Shown: piece after piece, positions 23,619 to 33,904 of the stretch
Numbering within the stretch: the stretch's first letter is position 1
Layout: each line of letters starts with the position of its first letter
From: Tetraselmis striata
Lineage: Eukaryota > Chlorophyta > Chlorodendrophyceae > Chlorodendrales > Chlorodendraceae
Reading direction: 5' to 3'
Assembly: GCA_006384855.1 (NCBI GenBank)
Contig: VCJN01003326.1
Span: 1-64,000, forward strand
Length of the DNA: 64,000 nt
Notes under the pieces: model-generated
Database searches by the model: none
The model's input: the letters and a program-made list of their open reading frames with translations, nothing else
Told to the model about the DNA's origin: nothing
Translations under genes and position numbers: made by a program

Positions 23619-26600
23619 GTGAGACCCCAAAGACGGGTCATGCCGTCCGTTTAGCACCGACTCCCCAACCATCACTGACTGAGCCGGTGTGCGCCTCCCG
23701 GCAGGTCCAGAGCGCAGGTCCGCTCACGTGGCACTTTTGCCGCCCAAACAGCTCCTCCGCCGCCGCCGCGTCTTCGGTGATGTCTCCGCCGCTTCCGATC
23801 GGGCGCAGAGCAGAGGCACGTCGCCGCAGCCTCGGCATCCCCCCCCCCCCTCTCTGTGTTGGAGCTGGACGTAAACATTTATGTCTGTGTGTTTGCATTT
23901 GTTTACACGCATGCATCTCGATGTCGACTCGAGGCGCTGCGATGTCGACTGTATGATCGCAGCATGACGCTCTGGTGTGCGCCACCTGTCCACCCGCAGA
24001 CCGCCCCGCGACCCGCCACGCCAAACCAGCACGCGTCCGAGGCGCCCTACGGCACCGGGGGCATCATGGCTGACTTCGGCCGGCGCTTCTTCTCGCCGGA
24101 CGCCAAGGCGCTGCGGCCGCGCAGCCCCTCCCGGCGCGTGACGCCGCCGTGTGTGCAGCGCCCACTCACTGCCGACTCGCCAGCCTATGAGGTAACCCGC
24201 CACCTGGCGGCGGGCACCCCTGGCGGTCCACTCCGATGCGCTCACACCCCGCATCGCTCGTCGGAGCAATTGCAGCCGGGTTGGGTTCGATCTGCTGCCT
24301 GCTGTCCTTAATAGCTCAAGGTGACGGCATTTTCCCGTTAGCGCCGTGTCGTCGAGATCATCTCTTGTCGCTCGCCGCGCTCTCGTGTCAGCGAGTGCCA
24401 GTTGCTATGTGCATTGCCGACTGTGCCCTCGTCAAGTCGGCTCAGCCGGCCATCGTCCCTCAACAGGCGCCGACAGTCGTGGCTCAGTCCCGCTTGTTGG
24501 TGGACACCTGCAACTAAGAGGTTACGAATATTGGTGGTCGTGTGTTCGACTGTTCGCGCAGCATTTATCAGTCTTAGCGCTTGCCGTGCCATTTGTGTCG
24601 CCGGGTTTGTGATTATCGAGGGGTGTCGTTTGGCCATGCTCTCGTGAGAGCATGATATGTTTCAGTTTCCGTGTTGCTGTGCGTGTTTTTGACAACGTCC
24701 GTGTGCCACCTGTGGTTTGTTATGTATCCGTCACTGTAGTGTATGAGTGTATGATGCACGGTGCTATTCGTCGTCGTGAAAAAACGAGCTTTGCATTCGC
24801 AGTGTGCACCTTGTAGTATTCGGATTCGCTAGCGTCCTGACTCGTCGGTCTCTCGTTCGTGGCTGCCTTGCCGCAGGTGAAGAGTCGAGTGGCGGAGGAC
24901 CTGGCCAAGCTGCAAGCGGCGCCCCGCCCATCGTCGAGCGCCGCCGTTCACGCTCGAGCAGTCGGGCTGACCACGCGGCAGCACGGCAGCTCGCTCGGAA
25001 CCCAAGCGTGGACGCAGATTAGCGCGCGCAAGGGGGCTGCTGGTGCGCTCTCCAAGCCGCCCAGCGGCTCAAATGGCAAGTCGACTGGGCGCAATGGCAG
25101 CTATCGCGCAGCAACAGCGACGGCCAGCGCGGCCGAGCGGGTGGGGGCGACCCTCGTCGTTGTCGCATCCTATCGCGTTTTCCCACCGATTCCATGCGAT
25201 GCCCCGCTATTGTCCCGCGTTGGCGTACGCCAATACACTGACTGTGCCGCCCCCTGCTCTCGCAGAAGCTGACGGGACGCAGCACCGTTCTGCCGCGGCG
25301 GGCTGACAGCGGCGGTGGTTACCCCTTTCATGGGAAGCGCCTCAGTTTCAGCGCCGGCCCGACCGTCCGCCGCCAACACACCCCATCCCCACCGCATAGC
25401 CGCGAGGCGACGAGGGCGACGGCCCTCTCTAATGGCCACAGCCATGCAGGCTCACATCGTCGCCGCAGCGAGCCGTCGGACGCTCCAAGCCTGAGCCCCG
25501 CGCCGACAGGTCGCAGCACTATTGTGCCAAAGTACTCGGCGCCGCCTGGCTCCAAGGTCCACCCCGGCGTTCGTAGTGCGATGGGCTACACCTACACCCG
25601 CTCCGCCGACTTTTTCGCTGAGGTGAAGGTGCCGGAGCGGATCGGCCGGGAGAGCGCGACACAGCGCCGGCGCACTTCGGATGAGCGCGCCTGGGAGGAG
25701 TCGCGCCGCGCGGCGACGACTTTGATGTCGTCGCAAGGCACATCGGAGCAGTACCTTGACAGTCGCCCGACGGCATATGTCGATGGCAGCATCGCGGAGA
25801 ATCGTCAAGCCACGGCAGAAGATGCAGGGCCCGGCACCACAGCATCATTCGCCGCCGAGCTGTCGACTTTGGGAGACGTCGACGCATCGCCGGACATGCT
25901 GGCCCATCAGACGGAGCCTGCGGGTAGCGACGCTGTCGAGTTTATTGCCGTTCAGGGTCCCGACGAACGGTCATCGGCGATGGCGGGTGGGGACTCTGCG
26001 AGTATCGCTCCATCGATCGCTCTTCCGACAGAAGCACCCGAGCTCGGTGACGGTGAGCGGCGGGCTGTAGCGACTTCCGGCTATGGCGACGGCAGTCAAA
26101 ACGCCACAGCAGCGCCGACAGTCGCATTCGGTAGTGAACCGGCGCTCGATATCGCGGGAGCGCCGCTCACAGCGACGAGCGCGAGTGCAGCCTCTGACAT
26201 GCTGTTTCCGCCGCCAGCTCCTCAGCACGGCAAGGAGGCCACTACGCTGGCGACGACGGCGACGGCGAGAGCGGCGGATCGGCCGATAGCAGGGTCGATA
26301 GCTGCCGGGGCGTCGCCTCCAAAGCCCGAAGCGCACCCACCATTCGACGCACATAACCGCGAGCGTACGACGACGAGCGCGGCGGCGGGCCTCGCACCTG
26401 TGGCCAAGAAAATCGCACCCGGGGGAGGTGCCCTCTCTGCTGCGCCCCATCAGCCCACAGCGGACCCGAGCCAGGTTGATTTCCCTTGCGAGGACCGGGC
26501 GGCAGCGGAGAGTGGGCATGCTAGGGTTGACAAGGCGCCCGCGGAGCTCGCCCAGCAGCAGCTCAGCGCCGGTACTGAGGGGCCCGGCGGTATCTCGCCG

Positions 26601-27974
26601 CAGGCCAGCAGCCACAGGAATCTCGACACCCCGGGAGCTCGGGCGCCGCACCGGCCGGCCGGGCCGCGGCCGGTCTCGTTGCAAGTGAGCACAAAGCCGA
26701 CGTCGCGGTCGGGCTCATCCCGCTCGGCATCACCGTCGCCGTCGCCCGGCGGGGGGCGGCCCTCCCCGGATCTCGTCGCGCCGCCCAGCTGGAGCGCGGA
26801 GGCGCGCGCCGCCGACAGCCAGCCGACAGAGATGCGCAAGTACGGCGCGGAGCTGCGCTGGCCGGACAGCCCCACCATGGCGCCGCCCTCGCGGGACGGC
26901 TCCGCCTTCAGCCTGGCCGGCAGCGAGCGCTCCAACGGCTCAGCCGGCGCCGCGATCAAGCACAGCGTGGCCGAGTCGCTGGGCCCGCCGACCGCGTCGC
27001 GCCACGGCAAGCACGGCGGCGCGGCGGGCCGGCGCGAGGAGGGTGCCACCTCGCCGCCCTCGCGCTCCCGCAGCAGCAAGTCGCTCGCCGGCGACGACCT
27101 CGCGCCCGAGTCCTCCGCCGCCTCCTCCGAGCCGCTCGGCCTCTCCGGCCCTTCCGCCGCCAGCTTCATCCACTGGAACACCGCCGACAAGCCACCACCG
27201 CCAGCCTCGACGTCGACGGCGCCTGCTGTGGGCGTCTCGCCCGGCCGCCGAAGCACCGCCGACACGGTGTCGCTGCGCGTTAATTCCAACACCGGCAGCT
27301 GCGCGTCCGATCACGCTTCTACAGGTGGCAGCGAGCCGTCGCTCTTATTCGGCGGAGTCTCGCCAGCACGCGAGGCAGCAGGCTCCGGTCCCCTCCCGGC
27401 GGCGCGGCCGTTCGGAGCCGCCTCCATCCGGCCGCCGCCCCTCCCACCCGCACGGACGCCGCCGCCCCTGGAGTACCCTGGGACGCCTCCGGCCCCGGCG
27501 GATCACGCTGCGCCGTCGCTGGCCCTCACGGGCAGCTACCAGGCCGCAGCCGCCGCCCGGCTGGCTGCCCAGCAGGGGCAGCAGGGGCCGGCCACGGTGC
27601 CCGCCTACTCGATCTCGCCGACGAGCAGCGTCGACGGCGGCGACCTCGCGGGCCGCTACGCGGCCGCGGTGGACCGCAGGGTGGACACCGGCATGCGGAT
27701 GCTGTCGGGAAGGCAGGCGATGATGCGGCCGGCCTCGCCCGCGCCCTTGCCTGCGGGGCCAGCGGCCGCCGCCGCCCCCTCCCTGATGCAGACGTACGCC
27801 TCCGTGACGGACGCCAAGCTGACGTCGTCGATGCGGCAGCGGCCCGATGCACCCGCAAGCAGCAGCGCTGCCGCATCGCCTCTGGCTGCAAGCGACCTAC
27901 TCATGGCCAAGTACTCCACCGCAGCGACCAGCAGCTTTGACCGGCGGACAGAACAGCTCGGCTACACCTCATGA
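14795..27974 (+). CDS. Very long disordered Ser/Ala/Pro/Arg-rich protein, 14-exon chain
   Basis: Exons: 14795-14953, 15105-15184, 15316-15693, 16312-16546, 16660-17736, 17993-18078, 18186-18304, 19572-19776, 20172-20433, 21997-22191, 23705-23776, 24000-24191, 24877-25140, 25266-27974. Every junction is phase-compatible, giving about 2,010 residues. No catalytic domain is recognised. The start (MGKHSSTAETLQRRRSSQGS) has a good context. Exon 5 holds three 25-residue Ala-rich repeats and acidic Glu runs; the 2.7-kb last exon is Ser/Pro/Ala-rich and ends with four degenerate Tyr-centred repeats, then QLGYTS. The composition suggests a scaffold or cytoskeletal protein, which is inference only. Introns carry MITEs, telomere-like repeats and a 98-bp tandem repeat. 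Phase agreement arises by chance once in three per junction, so two or more separate genes remain possible, most likely split at the large introns near 18.3-19.6 or 20.4-23.7 kb. Confidence 0.5.
15885..16100 (+). repeat. Dispersed repeat family A, copy 2
   Basis: Diverged copy of 70-265: AGAATATCGG, TTGTTTTGCAGC followed by GGGTCGGA, TATTCGCGGTGTA, TTTTCTCTCTTCGCG, a G-rich run and ACCGCGAACC in the same order. It lies in the intron between exons 3 and 4 of the long plus-strand gene model. Confidence 0.6.
18489..18965 (+). mobile_element. MITE family B copy in an intron
   Basis: Starts with GGTGCCGGCGC, then CAGTGCGAATATC and CTGCCAGAGGTCAAATA. It ends with GGTTGCATGCAAC, GCCGAGGCTTATAA and a TATAGG block. 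The 3' terminal inverted sequence is missing. It lies in the 1.27-kb intron between 18305 and 19571. Telomere-like TTTAGGATTTTAGG / TTTTTAGGGTTTT follows at 19408-19436. Confidence 0.5.
20580..21430. repeat. AT-rich intron segment with (TA)n microsatellite
   Basis: Low-GC DNA within the large intron 20434-21996 of the long gene model. It includes TA repeats at about 21284-21326 and clusters of AAGAACTATAAG-like short repeats near 20915-21020. No coding signal. Confidence 0.6.
21766..21806. repeat. Interstitial telomere-like inverted repeat
   Basis: TTTTTAGGGTTTTAGGG is followed 14 bases later by AAACCCTAAA, forming an imperfect palindrome of TTTAGGG-type units. Similar palindromes lie at 28141-28160 and 50966-51006, with weaker ones at 19408, 29881-29920 and 36362-36400. 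Confidence 0.6.
22206..23050 (+). mobile_element. MITE family B copy expanded by internal tandem repeats
   Basis: The left part shows CACGGGTGCCGGCGCG, CACTGCGAATGCGAAGC and CTGCCCTGCCTGCCAGAGGT. The right part shows AAGGCTTATAAT and GGGCCGGCGCCCA. Between them lie about 740 bp of tandem repeats. The ends are imperfectly inverted. This reads as one family member whose interior was expanded, though insertion of the tandem block is equally possible. Confidence 0.5.
22300..22990 (+). repeat. 49/98-bp tandem repeat
   Basis: GGTAGGGTTCTGCTGGGCTT starts at 22363, 22462, 22560 and 22658, with a variant at 22756: a 98-bp period made of two related half-units, each beginning GGTAGGGTTCT and carrying TTCATTA(T/C)GTTGC. 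The half-units diverge toward both ends. The TAGGGTT core is telomere-like. It lies in an intron. Confidence 0.85.
23068..23156 (+). mobile_element. MITE family B, 3' end fragment
   Basis: ATTGTTCTTATAG and AAATTTGAGTCTTATTATAA are followed by GCGCCGGCACCCGTA, the exact 15-base terminal sequence of the complete copy at 2816-3128. It is adjacent to the expanded copy ending near 23050. Confidence 0.55.
23586..23614. repeat. (CA)n microsatellite
   Basis: An uninterrupted run of about 14 CA units in the intron before the exon at 23705. Confidence 0.85.
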
Positions 27975-28000
27975 AATGTTTTCCTTGAAGAAGAAAGGGC

Positions 28001-28163
28001 GGGGGGGGGGGGGGGGGGGGGGGGTCCTTCGCGTGCTAATTGTGGCCGCGCGTGCGCAGCACTATTTAATATTCAAACACAAACTGTTCAACTTACCGAT
28101 TTTCAGGCTCTTAGGGCTTATGCTTCATGGTTTTGGGGATTAGGGTTTTAAACCCTAAACCCG
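28001..28163 (+). repeat. G-run, repeat family C copy 1 and telomere-like palindrome
   Basis: A G-run is followed by GTCCTTCGCGTGCTAATTGTGG, CACTATTTAAT and AAACACAAACTGTTCAA, which recur at 29638-29715. The segment ends in TAGGGTTTTAAACCCTAAAC (28141-28160), a telomere-like palindrome. It begins just after the stop of the long gene. From here to 29088 no gene is recognised. Confidence 0.6.
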
Positions 28164-29088
28164 GTGACATCGCATCGCCAGGTGGGTTATTGATGCGGGC
28201 AGACATGCCTGGAAGTAGAAGCCCGGGCGGTGCTCCCAGGGAGAGAGGGCGGTTGTAGTGCGCAGAATGCCGTGAAACCGTAGCAACTGTAGCGCTGCCA
28301 GACAAAGCCTCGAGCGCCGTCACGCTGTCTCCAGATCAATTGGCAAGATCCAGACCCTTTCCGGCGCTGCTGTCTTGGAGACGGCCCATTTGCTTCGCCG
28401 ACCGGATGGTGATACCCGAGCAGCGGGTCGAAGCTGCACCTAGCGGACAAACAAACCATTGCCCGCCTGGAGCTCTAAGCTGACAAGTCGCGGAGACGGA
28501 CACAAGCCGCAATGTCATCGCTAAAAGGTTGAGGAGGGCTGCAGGGTTACAGGAAGGAGGAGGGGCTGGGCACCACATGAGGGTGGCCGGTAGCTTGATC
28601 TGCAATTACACAATGTGTTTCCCATGGGGGCTAGAGGTATCAGCAGGCCTCAGAACAACTCAGTCTGGGCGGAGGAGAGCAGCAGACTAGCATGCTGTAA
28701 AAACAATGGTCCCACGTGTCGTGCGGAGCCGGGCGGAGCAGACGCTGACCCGGGACCCCAGCAGGCGTCCGGCCCCCCGAGCTCCGGCTGCCCTACTCGT
28801 CTCATGGAAACTGGCAAGAACTGATAACGGTCCCATGGAAAATGCCCCGCAACAGGAAGCGCTCGCTGTTTTCTGCATTGCCGGCGCGCCGAGTCGGAGC
28901 ATGTTGCACTTTGTTGCATGCTGATCGGTGTTGGTGTGCCAAGGATCATACGGGAGTGCCAAGGATACGCATCGACGTCTTCTTCTCGTTGGTCGTAAAT
29001 GCACAGTGGTCAGCGGCTTCGCGTGCACGTCGTCCCGCATTTATCGCAGAATGTGGCATGTGGGATGTGACATGGGCCTCGCTGCTTG

Positions 29089-29385
29089 CCAGACTTAGGC
29101 TTACGATCAATAAGGTATGTCGCCCGCGCCGGAATTCCATGATGCCGCCGCCTCACTTGGGCCTGGCGGCGACATTTCAGTGATGTCCCCGCCCGCCTGT
29201 GAACCTCGCCAGTGAAAATATACTCCTCCACAGAATAATCTAGCTGCCCCAGGACGCAGCTGTACTCCCTGCCACAAAGCCCAGCAGCTGCCATGGAGGC
29301 AGCTGTACACCTCACCACGAATAAGTCCAGATATGATGATGCCCAGCAAAAATAAGGGAGTAGTAGCTATACACTTCGCCACGGG
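29089..29385 (+). repeat. About 300-bp direct repeat flanking the satellite, copy 1
   Basis: Nearly identical, with a few changes, to 35998-36298. Both contain GCTTGCCAGACTTAGGCTTA, GGAATTCCATGATGCCGCCG and AGATATGATGATGCCCAGCA. The two copies bracket the satellite block on the same strand. No clear inverted ends or coding capacity. Confidence 0.85.
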
Positions 29386-29399
29386 ACGAAATTGCCGAA

Positions 29400-29476
29400 A
29401 ATATATCGGCCAGGTGTGGATACCGGGACCCCTCGCGTACGAGGACGATCGCTCAACCGAGCGAACAAGGGTTGTA
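29400..29476 (-). repeat. tRNA-like SINE head, minus-strand copy
   Basis: On the minus strand TTCGCTCGGTTGAGCGATCG, CTCGTACGCGAGG and CCTGGCCGATATATTTTCGG match the head of the SINE at 467 block by block. The T-loop is degenerate (GGTATCCACACC instead of GGTTCGATTCC), so it is not a functional tRNA. The SINE body does not follow it. Confidence 0.55.
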
Positions 29477-29637
29477 AACTACCTATTGTCGTACCCTAGC
29501 AGCGCTAGCATGTCCCACAACAATGTACTCGTCTAAGATTCGAGCAATGTTAAGCTACATGTGTAGTGAACTCGTTACGCCAGTAAGAATAGTAGGTGCG
29601 TTTTAGGTAACCTCCCCCCCTTCCCCTCTAGTCTGGG

Positions 29638-29895
29638 GGTCCTTCGCTCGCTAATTGTGGCCGCACTATTTAATTTAAACACAAACTGTTCAATTTACCA
29701 ATTTCCAGGGTTTTAAAGTTTGCACACTGGTACGAGGCTTTGCGTACACGTCGTCCCGCATTTATCGCAGAATGTGGCATGTGGGATGCGCATGGGCCTC
29801 GCTGCTGGGAATGGGACAAGATTATAGCGTGAACGGTAGAGGCCACTATACTTCACTTATGACTCACTGAAAATGGGACAATTTACTAGCTTTAA
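29638..29895 (+). repeat. Repeat family C copy 2 plus a segment inverted at 35903-35981
   Basis: 29638-29715 repeats 28024-28090. 29735-29800 repeats part of 29015-29090 (CGTCGTCCCGCATTTATCGC). 29812-29895, with CGGTAGAGGCCACTATACTT and AAAATGGGACAATTTACTAG, is the reverse complement of 35903-35981. The region is a mosaic of short duplicated pieces. No gene. Confidence 0.7.
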
Positions 29896-30104
29896 ACCCT
29901 GTGCAGGTTTTTAGGGTTCGCGTGTACTGGCACAAAGTACATGATCACTTGGTGGCGGCGGAACGAGGCACAGGCGGCGGGTCGAGGCAGGTTCTCCAGA
30001 GGTAGGTAGGTAGGTAGGTTGCCGCGAAGTCGAGGCAGTTCTCCGCCTCCCACACCTGTCTAACAGTTCTCGCTGAAACAAGTAGGAAGTAGGGCTGCGG
30101 GGTT

Positions 30105-30610
30105 AGTATGGGTTCCCCCTTGCGGGCTATACACGAACTTCGCGCTGCACTTGGGGAGGTGCGGGAACTCATTCAAGATCATGAGGGAATGTTGAGTAGG
30201 GAAGTTCTCGAGATGGCAACAAGTTGTATCGGGTCTGCCGTCGGGTGTGCCCGTCTCCTCGCGTGGGGCAGCCTTGCGTGATGTTGCGACCTTGGAAGAG
30301 TCGTTAAGGGGGGGTGGCCAGCGCCCCCCTGCGTCTTTGGCCGAAGTAGTGGCGTCTGAAGAGGGTGCCGCAGGCAGCCCCGGTATGCAAGGCAGCGCTA
30401 AGCGTTCCGACACGGCAGTTGCATGGGCCACACGGCCCATCCACCCCGGCTGGGGCTGAGGTGCAACCACACCATATCGGTCACTGGCTTCCTGCCGAAG
30501 ACGGCCACACTGAATATGCCGACTACAAAGCGGTCAAGTCGGTAATCTCAGGCCTCTCTACTAATTGGCGGTTCTTGTATGCCTCGGCGGCTACAAAGGT
30601 ATGCTGCCCC
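30105..30610 (+). CDS. Possible degraded coding fragment
   Basis: From ATG near 30108 a frame reads MGSPLRAIHELRAALGEVRE and continues as a helical, coiled-coil-like stretch to a stop about 60 codons later. In other frames further coding-like pieces follow: LRDVATLEESLRGGG, then HTEYADYKAVKSVISGLSTN ending at a GTATGC donor-like site near 30600. This could be a frameshifted gag-like ORF or exons of an unknown gene bordering the satellite. No family is recognised. Confidence 0.2.
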
Positions 30611-30649
30611 TCCTCAAACAATTTCCGCGTGCAGGTAACAGTCACCTGC

Positions 30650-32515
30650 GGTTGAACCAACGGATACATTGCAGCAAGGCCGCCCACCTTGCGACTGGCG
30701 TCGCTTCTTTTGAGGCCGGTTGCGACTATGCGGCAGCAAGGCGAGGGGGTACGTCGCTCGTGCAGCTAGCAGTCGGGGGGATGTGGGTAGGTTGAACGCG
30801 CGATGGCGACATAGGTAGCAAGCCATAAAAATGCAAAGGTGGACAACAACATTATGTCGCAGCAAGGCCGACCACCTTGGCGACGTGTGTCGCTTCTTTT
30901 GAGGGCGGCTGCGACTCGTTGGCGGCGGGCGAGGAGATGCGTCGCTTGTGCCAGCTTTTGCACTCGGGGGCTGTGGGTCGAATGTGCGATGGCGACATTA
31001 TAATTAGCAAGCCGAAAACTGAAACAGCCCAGCATAGCCTAACCTCGCAGAAAGGCCGCCCACCTTGGCGACTCGCGGCGCCTCTTGCAAGCCGGCTGCG
31101 ACTCGTCGGTAGCAAGGCGAGGTGGTGCGTCGCTCGTGCCAGCTTTTGCACTCGGGGGCTGTCGGACGAACGTGCGATGGCGACATAATTAGCAAGTCGG
31201 AAACTAACGAAACAACCTAGCATAGCCTTACAGCATCGCGGTAAGGTCACCCACCTTGGCGACTCCCGGCGCCTCTTGCGAGCCGGCTGCGACTCGTCGG
31301 CAGCAAGGCGAAGGGGGTGCGTCGCTCGAGGGCTGTGGGTGGAACGTGCGATGGCGGCATAATAATTAGCAAGCCGGAAACTACATGAGCCTATATCCCA
31401 TAGCCTCACATCACAGCAAGGCCGTCCACCTTGGCGACTGGCGTCGCTTCATTTGAGGCCGGCTGCGACTCGTCGGCAGCAAGGCGAGGGGGTGCGTCGC
31501 TCGGGGGCTGTTGGGTCGAATGTGCGATGGCGACATAATTAGCAAGCCATAAAAATGCAAAGGTGGACAACAACATTATGTCGCAGCAAGGCCGACCACC
31601 TTGGCGACGTGCGTCGCTTCTTTTGAGGGCGGCTGCGACTCGTTGGCGGGGGCGAGGAGATGCGTCGCTTGTGCAAGCTTTTGCACTCGGGGCTGTGGGT
31701 CGAATGTGCGATGGCGACATTATCATTACCAAGCCGAAAACTGAAACAGCCCAGCATAGCCTTACCTCGCAGAAAGGCCGCCCACCTTGGCGACTCGCGG
31801 CGCCTCTTGCAAGCCGGCTGCGACTCGTCGGTAGCAAGGCGAGGTGGTGCGTCGCTCGTGCCAGCTTTTGCACTCGGGGGCTGTCGGACGAACGTGCGAT
31901 GGCGACATAATTAGCAAGTCAGAAACTAACGAAACAACCTAGCATAGCCTTATAGCATCGCAGTAAGGTCACCCACCTTGGCGACTCCCGGCGCCTCTTG
32001 CGAGCCGGCTGCGACTCGTCGGCAGCAAGGCGAGGGGGTGCGTCGCTCGAGGGCTGTGGGTGGAACGTGCGATGGCGGCATAATAATTAGCAAGCCGGAA
32101 ACTACATGAGCCCATAACCCATAGCTTTACATCACAGCAAGGCCGTCCACCTTGGCGACTGGCGTCGCTTCATTTGAGGCCGGCTGCGACTCGTCGGCAG
32201 CAAGGCAAGGGGGTGCGTCGCTCGTGCCAGCTTTTGCGATTGGGGGCTGTTGGGTCGAACACGCGATGGCGACATCATTAGCAAGCCGAAAACAACAGAA
32301 GCCCAGGATAACCTTACATCGCAGCACGGCCGCCCACCTTGGCGACTGGCGTTGCTTCTATTAAGGCCGGCTGCAACTCGTCGGCAGCGGGGGCAGGGAG
32401 TGCGTTGCTCGTGCTAGTTGTTGGAATCGGGGGCTGTCAGTCGAACGTGTAATGGCGACATAATTAGCAAGCCGTATAAAAATACAAAGGTGCACCACAA
32501 CATTATATCGCAGCA
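30650..32515 (+). repeat. Satellite array, about 184-bp monomers, block 1
   Basis: Ten tandem monomers of 173-194 bp, phased by GCGATGGCGACATAATTAGC at 30802, 30988, 31176, 31350, 31526, 31710, 31898, 32071, 32265 and 32451. Other conserved blocks are CAGCAAGGCCGCCCACCTTG and GAGGCCGGCTGCGACTCGTC. Positions four monomers apart differ by 721-724 bp and are the most alike, so a four-monomer higher-order repeat of about 722 bp is present twice. Long reading frames through it on the minus strand are by-products of the repeat. Confidence 0.95.
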
Positions 32516-32865
32516 CGGCCAACCCCCCCCCCCCCCCCCCCCCACCCCCCTCTCCACCCTGCCCTCCATCCCGCCTTTTCCGCATCTCTTACAATGGGCA
32601 TGGTGGTTGTCGCGCCTTTAGCCTCCGAGCCGCTGGCACCCGGCACGCCCTCACCACCGCCTAATGCTAGCGCTTGTCCAGAGAGTGTGGCTGCCGACGC
32701 GCCGGCTCCCTGCCCGCCGCTCTCCCCCGCGTGGCTATCGCTAGGCGTAGGCAAGCCCTCGGCCGCATCGCCAGCGGCAGCCGCCAAACTCGGCGACATG
32801 TCTGCCGCTGGCGGGCCCTGCCCCTGACCCGCCACTTACTGCGTATCGGCCCAACTAGGTCCAAT
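32503..32865 (-). pseudogene. Broken copy of a conserved minus-strand ORF within the satellite
   Basis: This non-satellite segment is duplicated at 35005-35350. On the minus strand both translate to SRRVAA, GPS.ADT, then VAGQGQGPPAADMSPSLA and GESGGQGAGAS. Here a TAA stop (minus strand, near 32836) interrupts the frame just before VAGQGQG, where the other copy has TCA. A poly(C) run lies at 32523-32543. The protein family is not recognised. Confidence 0.4.
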
Positions 32866-33300
32866 GGCCAAGGCCGCCACGCGACGAGAGCGTTTGGCAT
32901 GCGGGTTAGGAGCAGCGCCGCGAGGGGGTTCGTCTCTCGGGCCAGCTTTTGCGCTTGGGGGTCTGCGGGGGCCAACGTGCGATGGCGACTCAATTAGCAT
33001 GCCGTAAAGTAACAAGTGCGCAACGGCAACAAAGGTGCAGCGGGTCCAACCCACCTTGGCGACATGAGGCGCCTCTGTCGAGGCCGGCTGCGACTCGGGA
33101 GCAGCGCTTCGAGGGGGTGCGTCGCTCGGGCAAGCCTCTGCGCTCGGGGTATGCGGGGCCAACGTGCGATTTCGACTCTATTACCGAGCCGTAAAGTAAT
33201 AGGTGCGCAATGGCAACACGTGCAACGGGGCCAACCCACCTTGACGACTCGCGTCGCCCTTGTCGAGGCCGGCTGCGGCTCGGCAGCAGGCACGCGAGGG
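32866..33300 (+). repeat. Diverged satellite monomers
   Basis: Two or three monomers related to block 1 (CACCTTGGCGAC, GGCCGGCTGCGACTCG, GTGCGTCGCTCG, AACGTGCGAT) but clearly more diverged. They end abruptly at GGGTGCGTCAACACGACTGC. Confidence 0.8.
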
Positions 33301-33900
33301 GGTGCGTCAACACGACTGCCATACAACACGACTGCCACTCCGAGTACCAGGTCACCCAGGCGCGCATTGTCGCGTATACCAACAGTAGGCGAGGACTGCT
33401 GCCCCAACCTTGTCGCTTCTTGCAAGCCGTCCACAGAGTTTGTTGTCGACTGAAGTGCGTTTCTGCGGGCGACAATGGGGTTTCCTGCGACTGCGACGAG
33501 TCCAGAAGGTGCCGGCAGTGCAGCCACCTTTATCTATGGCGGGCACTTTTGCATACATCACCAGGGTCTCAGGCTCCGCTGCGCCCGGCACCACTTCAGC
33601 GGTGCCCACCCCATAGTAGAGCTGGCGATCCTGCGCTCCGCCCTCTTCCTCACGTCTTGGGGAACGATGGACCATGACCGCGGCGGCTTGACTGCAGCGG
33701 ATGGGACGGACTTGTGCGGTGCTCCGGGGGAGGTGGGTGAAGAGGAAGTGACGGGAGTGGCAATAATCGGCGGCGGGATCGCTCCTCACGGCCGCGCTTG
33801 GAGCCAGCACCACCCCGCCCGCGTTTGCCCTTGCCTTTTCCCCCTTTTTGCTTCTCCCTGCACAGGCGTCACCAAAGGATTGCCGCAACTGTGAGCAAAC
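33301..33900. other. Non-satellite island inside the array
   Basis: A 600-bp unique segment. On the minus strand an open frame includes MVHRSPRREEEGGAQDRQLY and YGVGTAEVVPGAAEPETLVM, which look coding-like, but its start and end run into satellite sequence. Plus-strand frames are less convincing. It could be a captured gene piece or retroelement remnant. No family is recognised. Confidence 0.3.
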
Positions 33901-33904
33901 TGTG

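Noticed and set aside
32594-32827. Plus-strand 77-codon ORF duplicated at 35072-35305
   Set aside because: The antisense frame is conserved at least as well and extends further, so neither strand is proven; I list the longer minus-strand frame at low confidence only.
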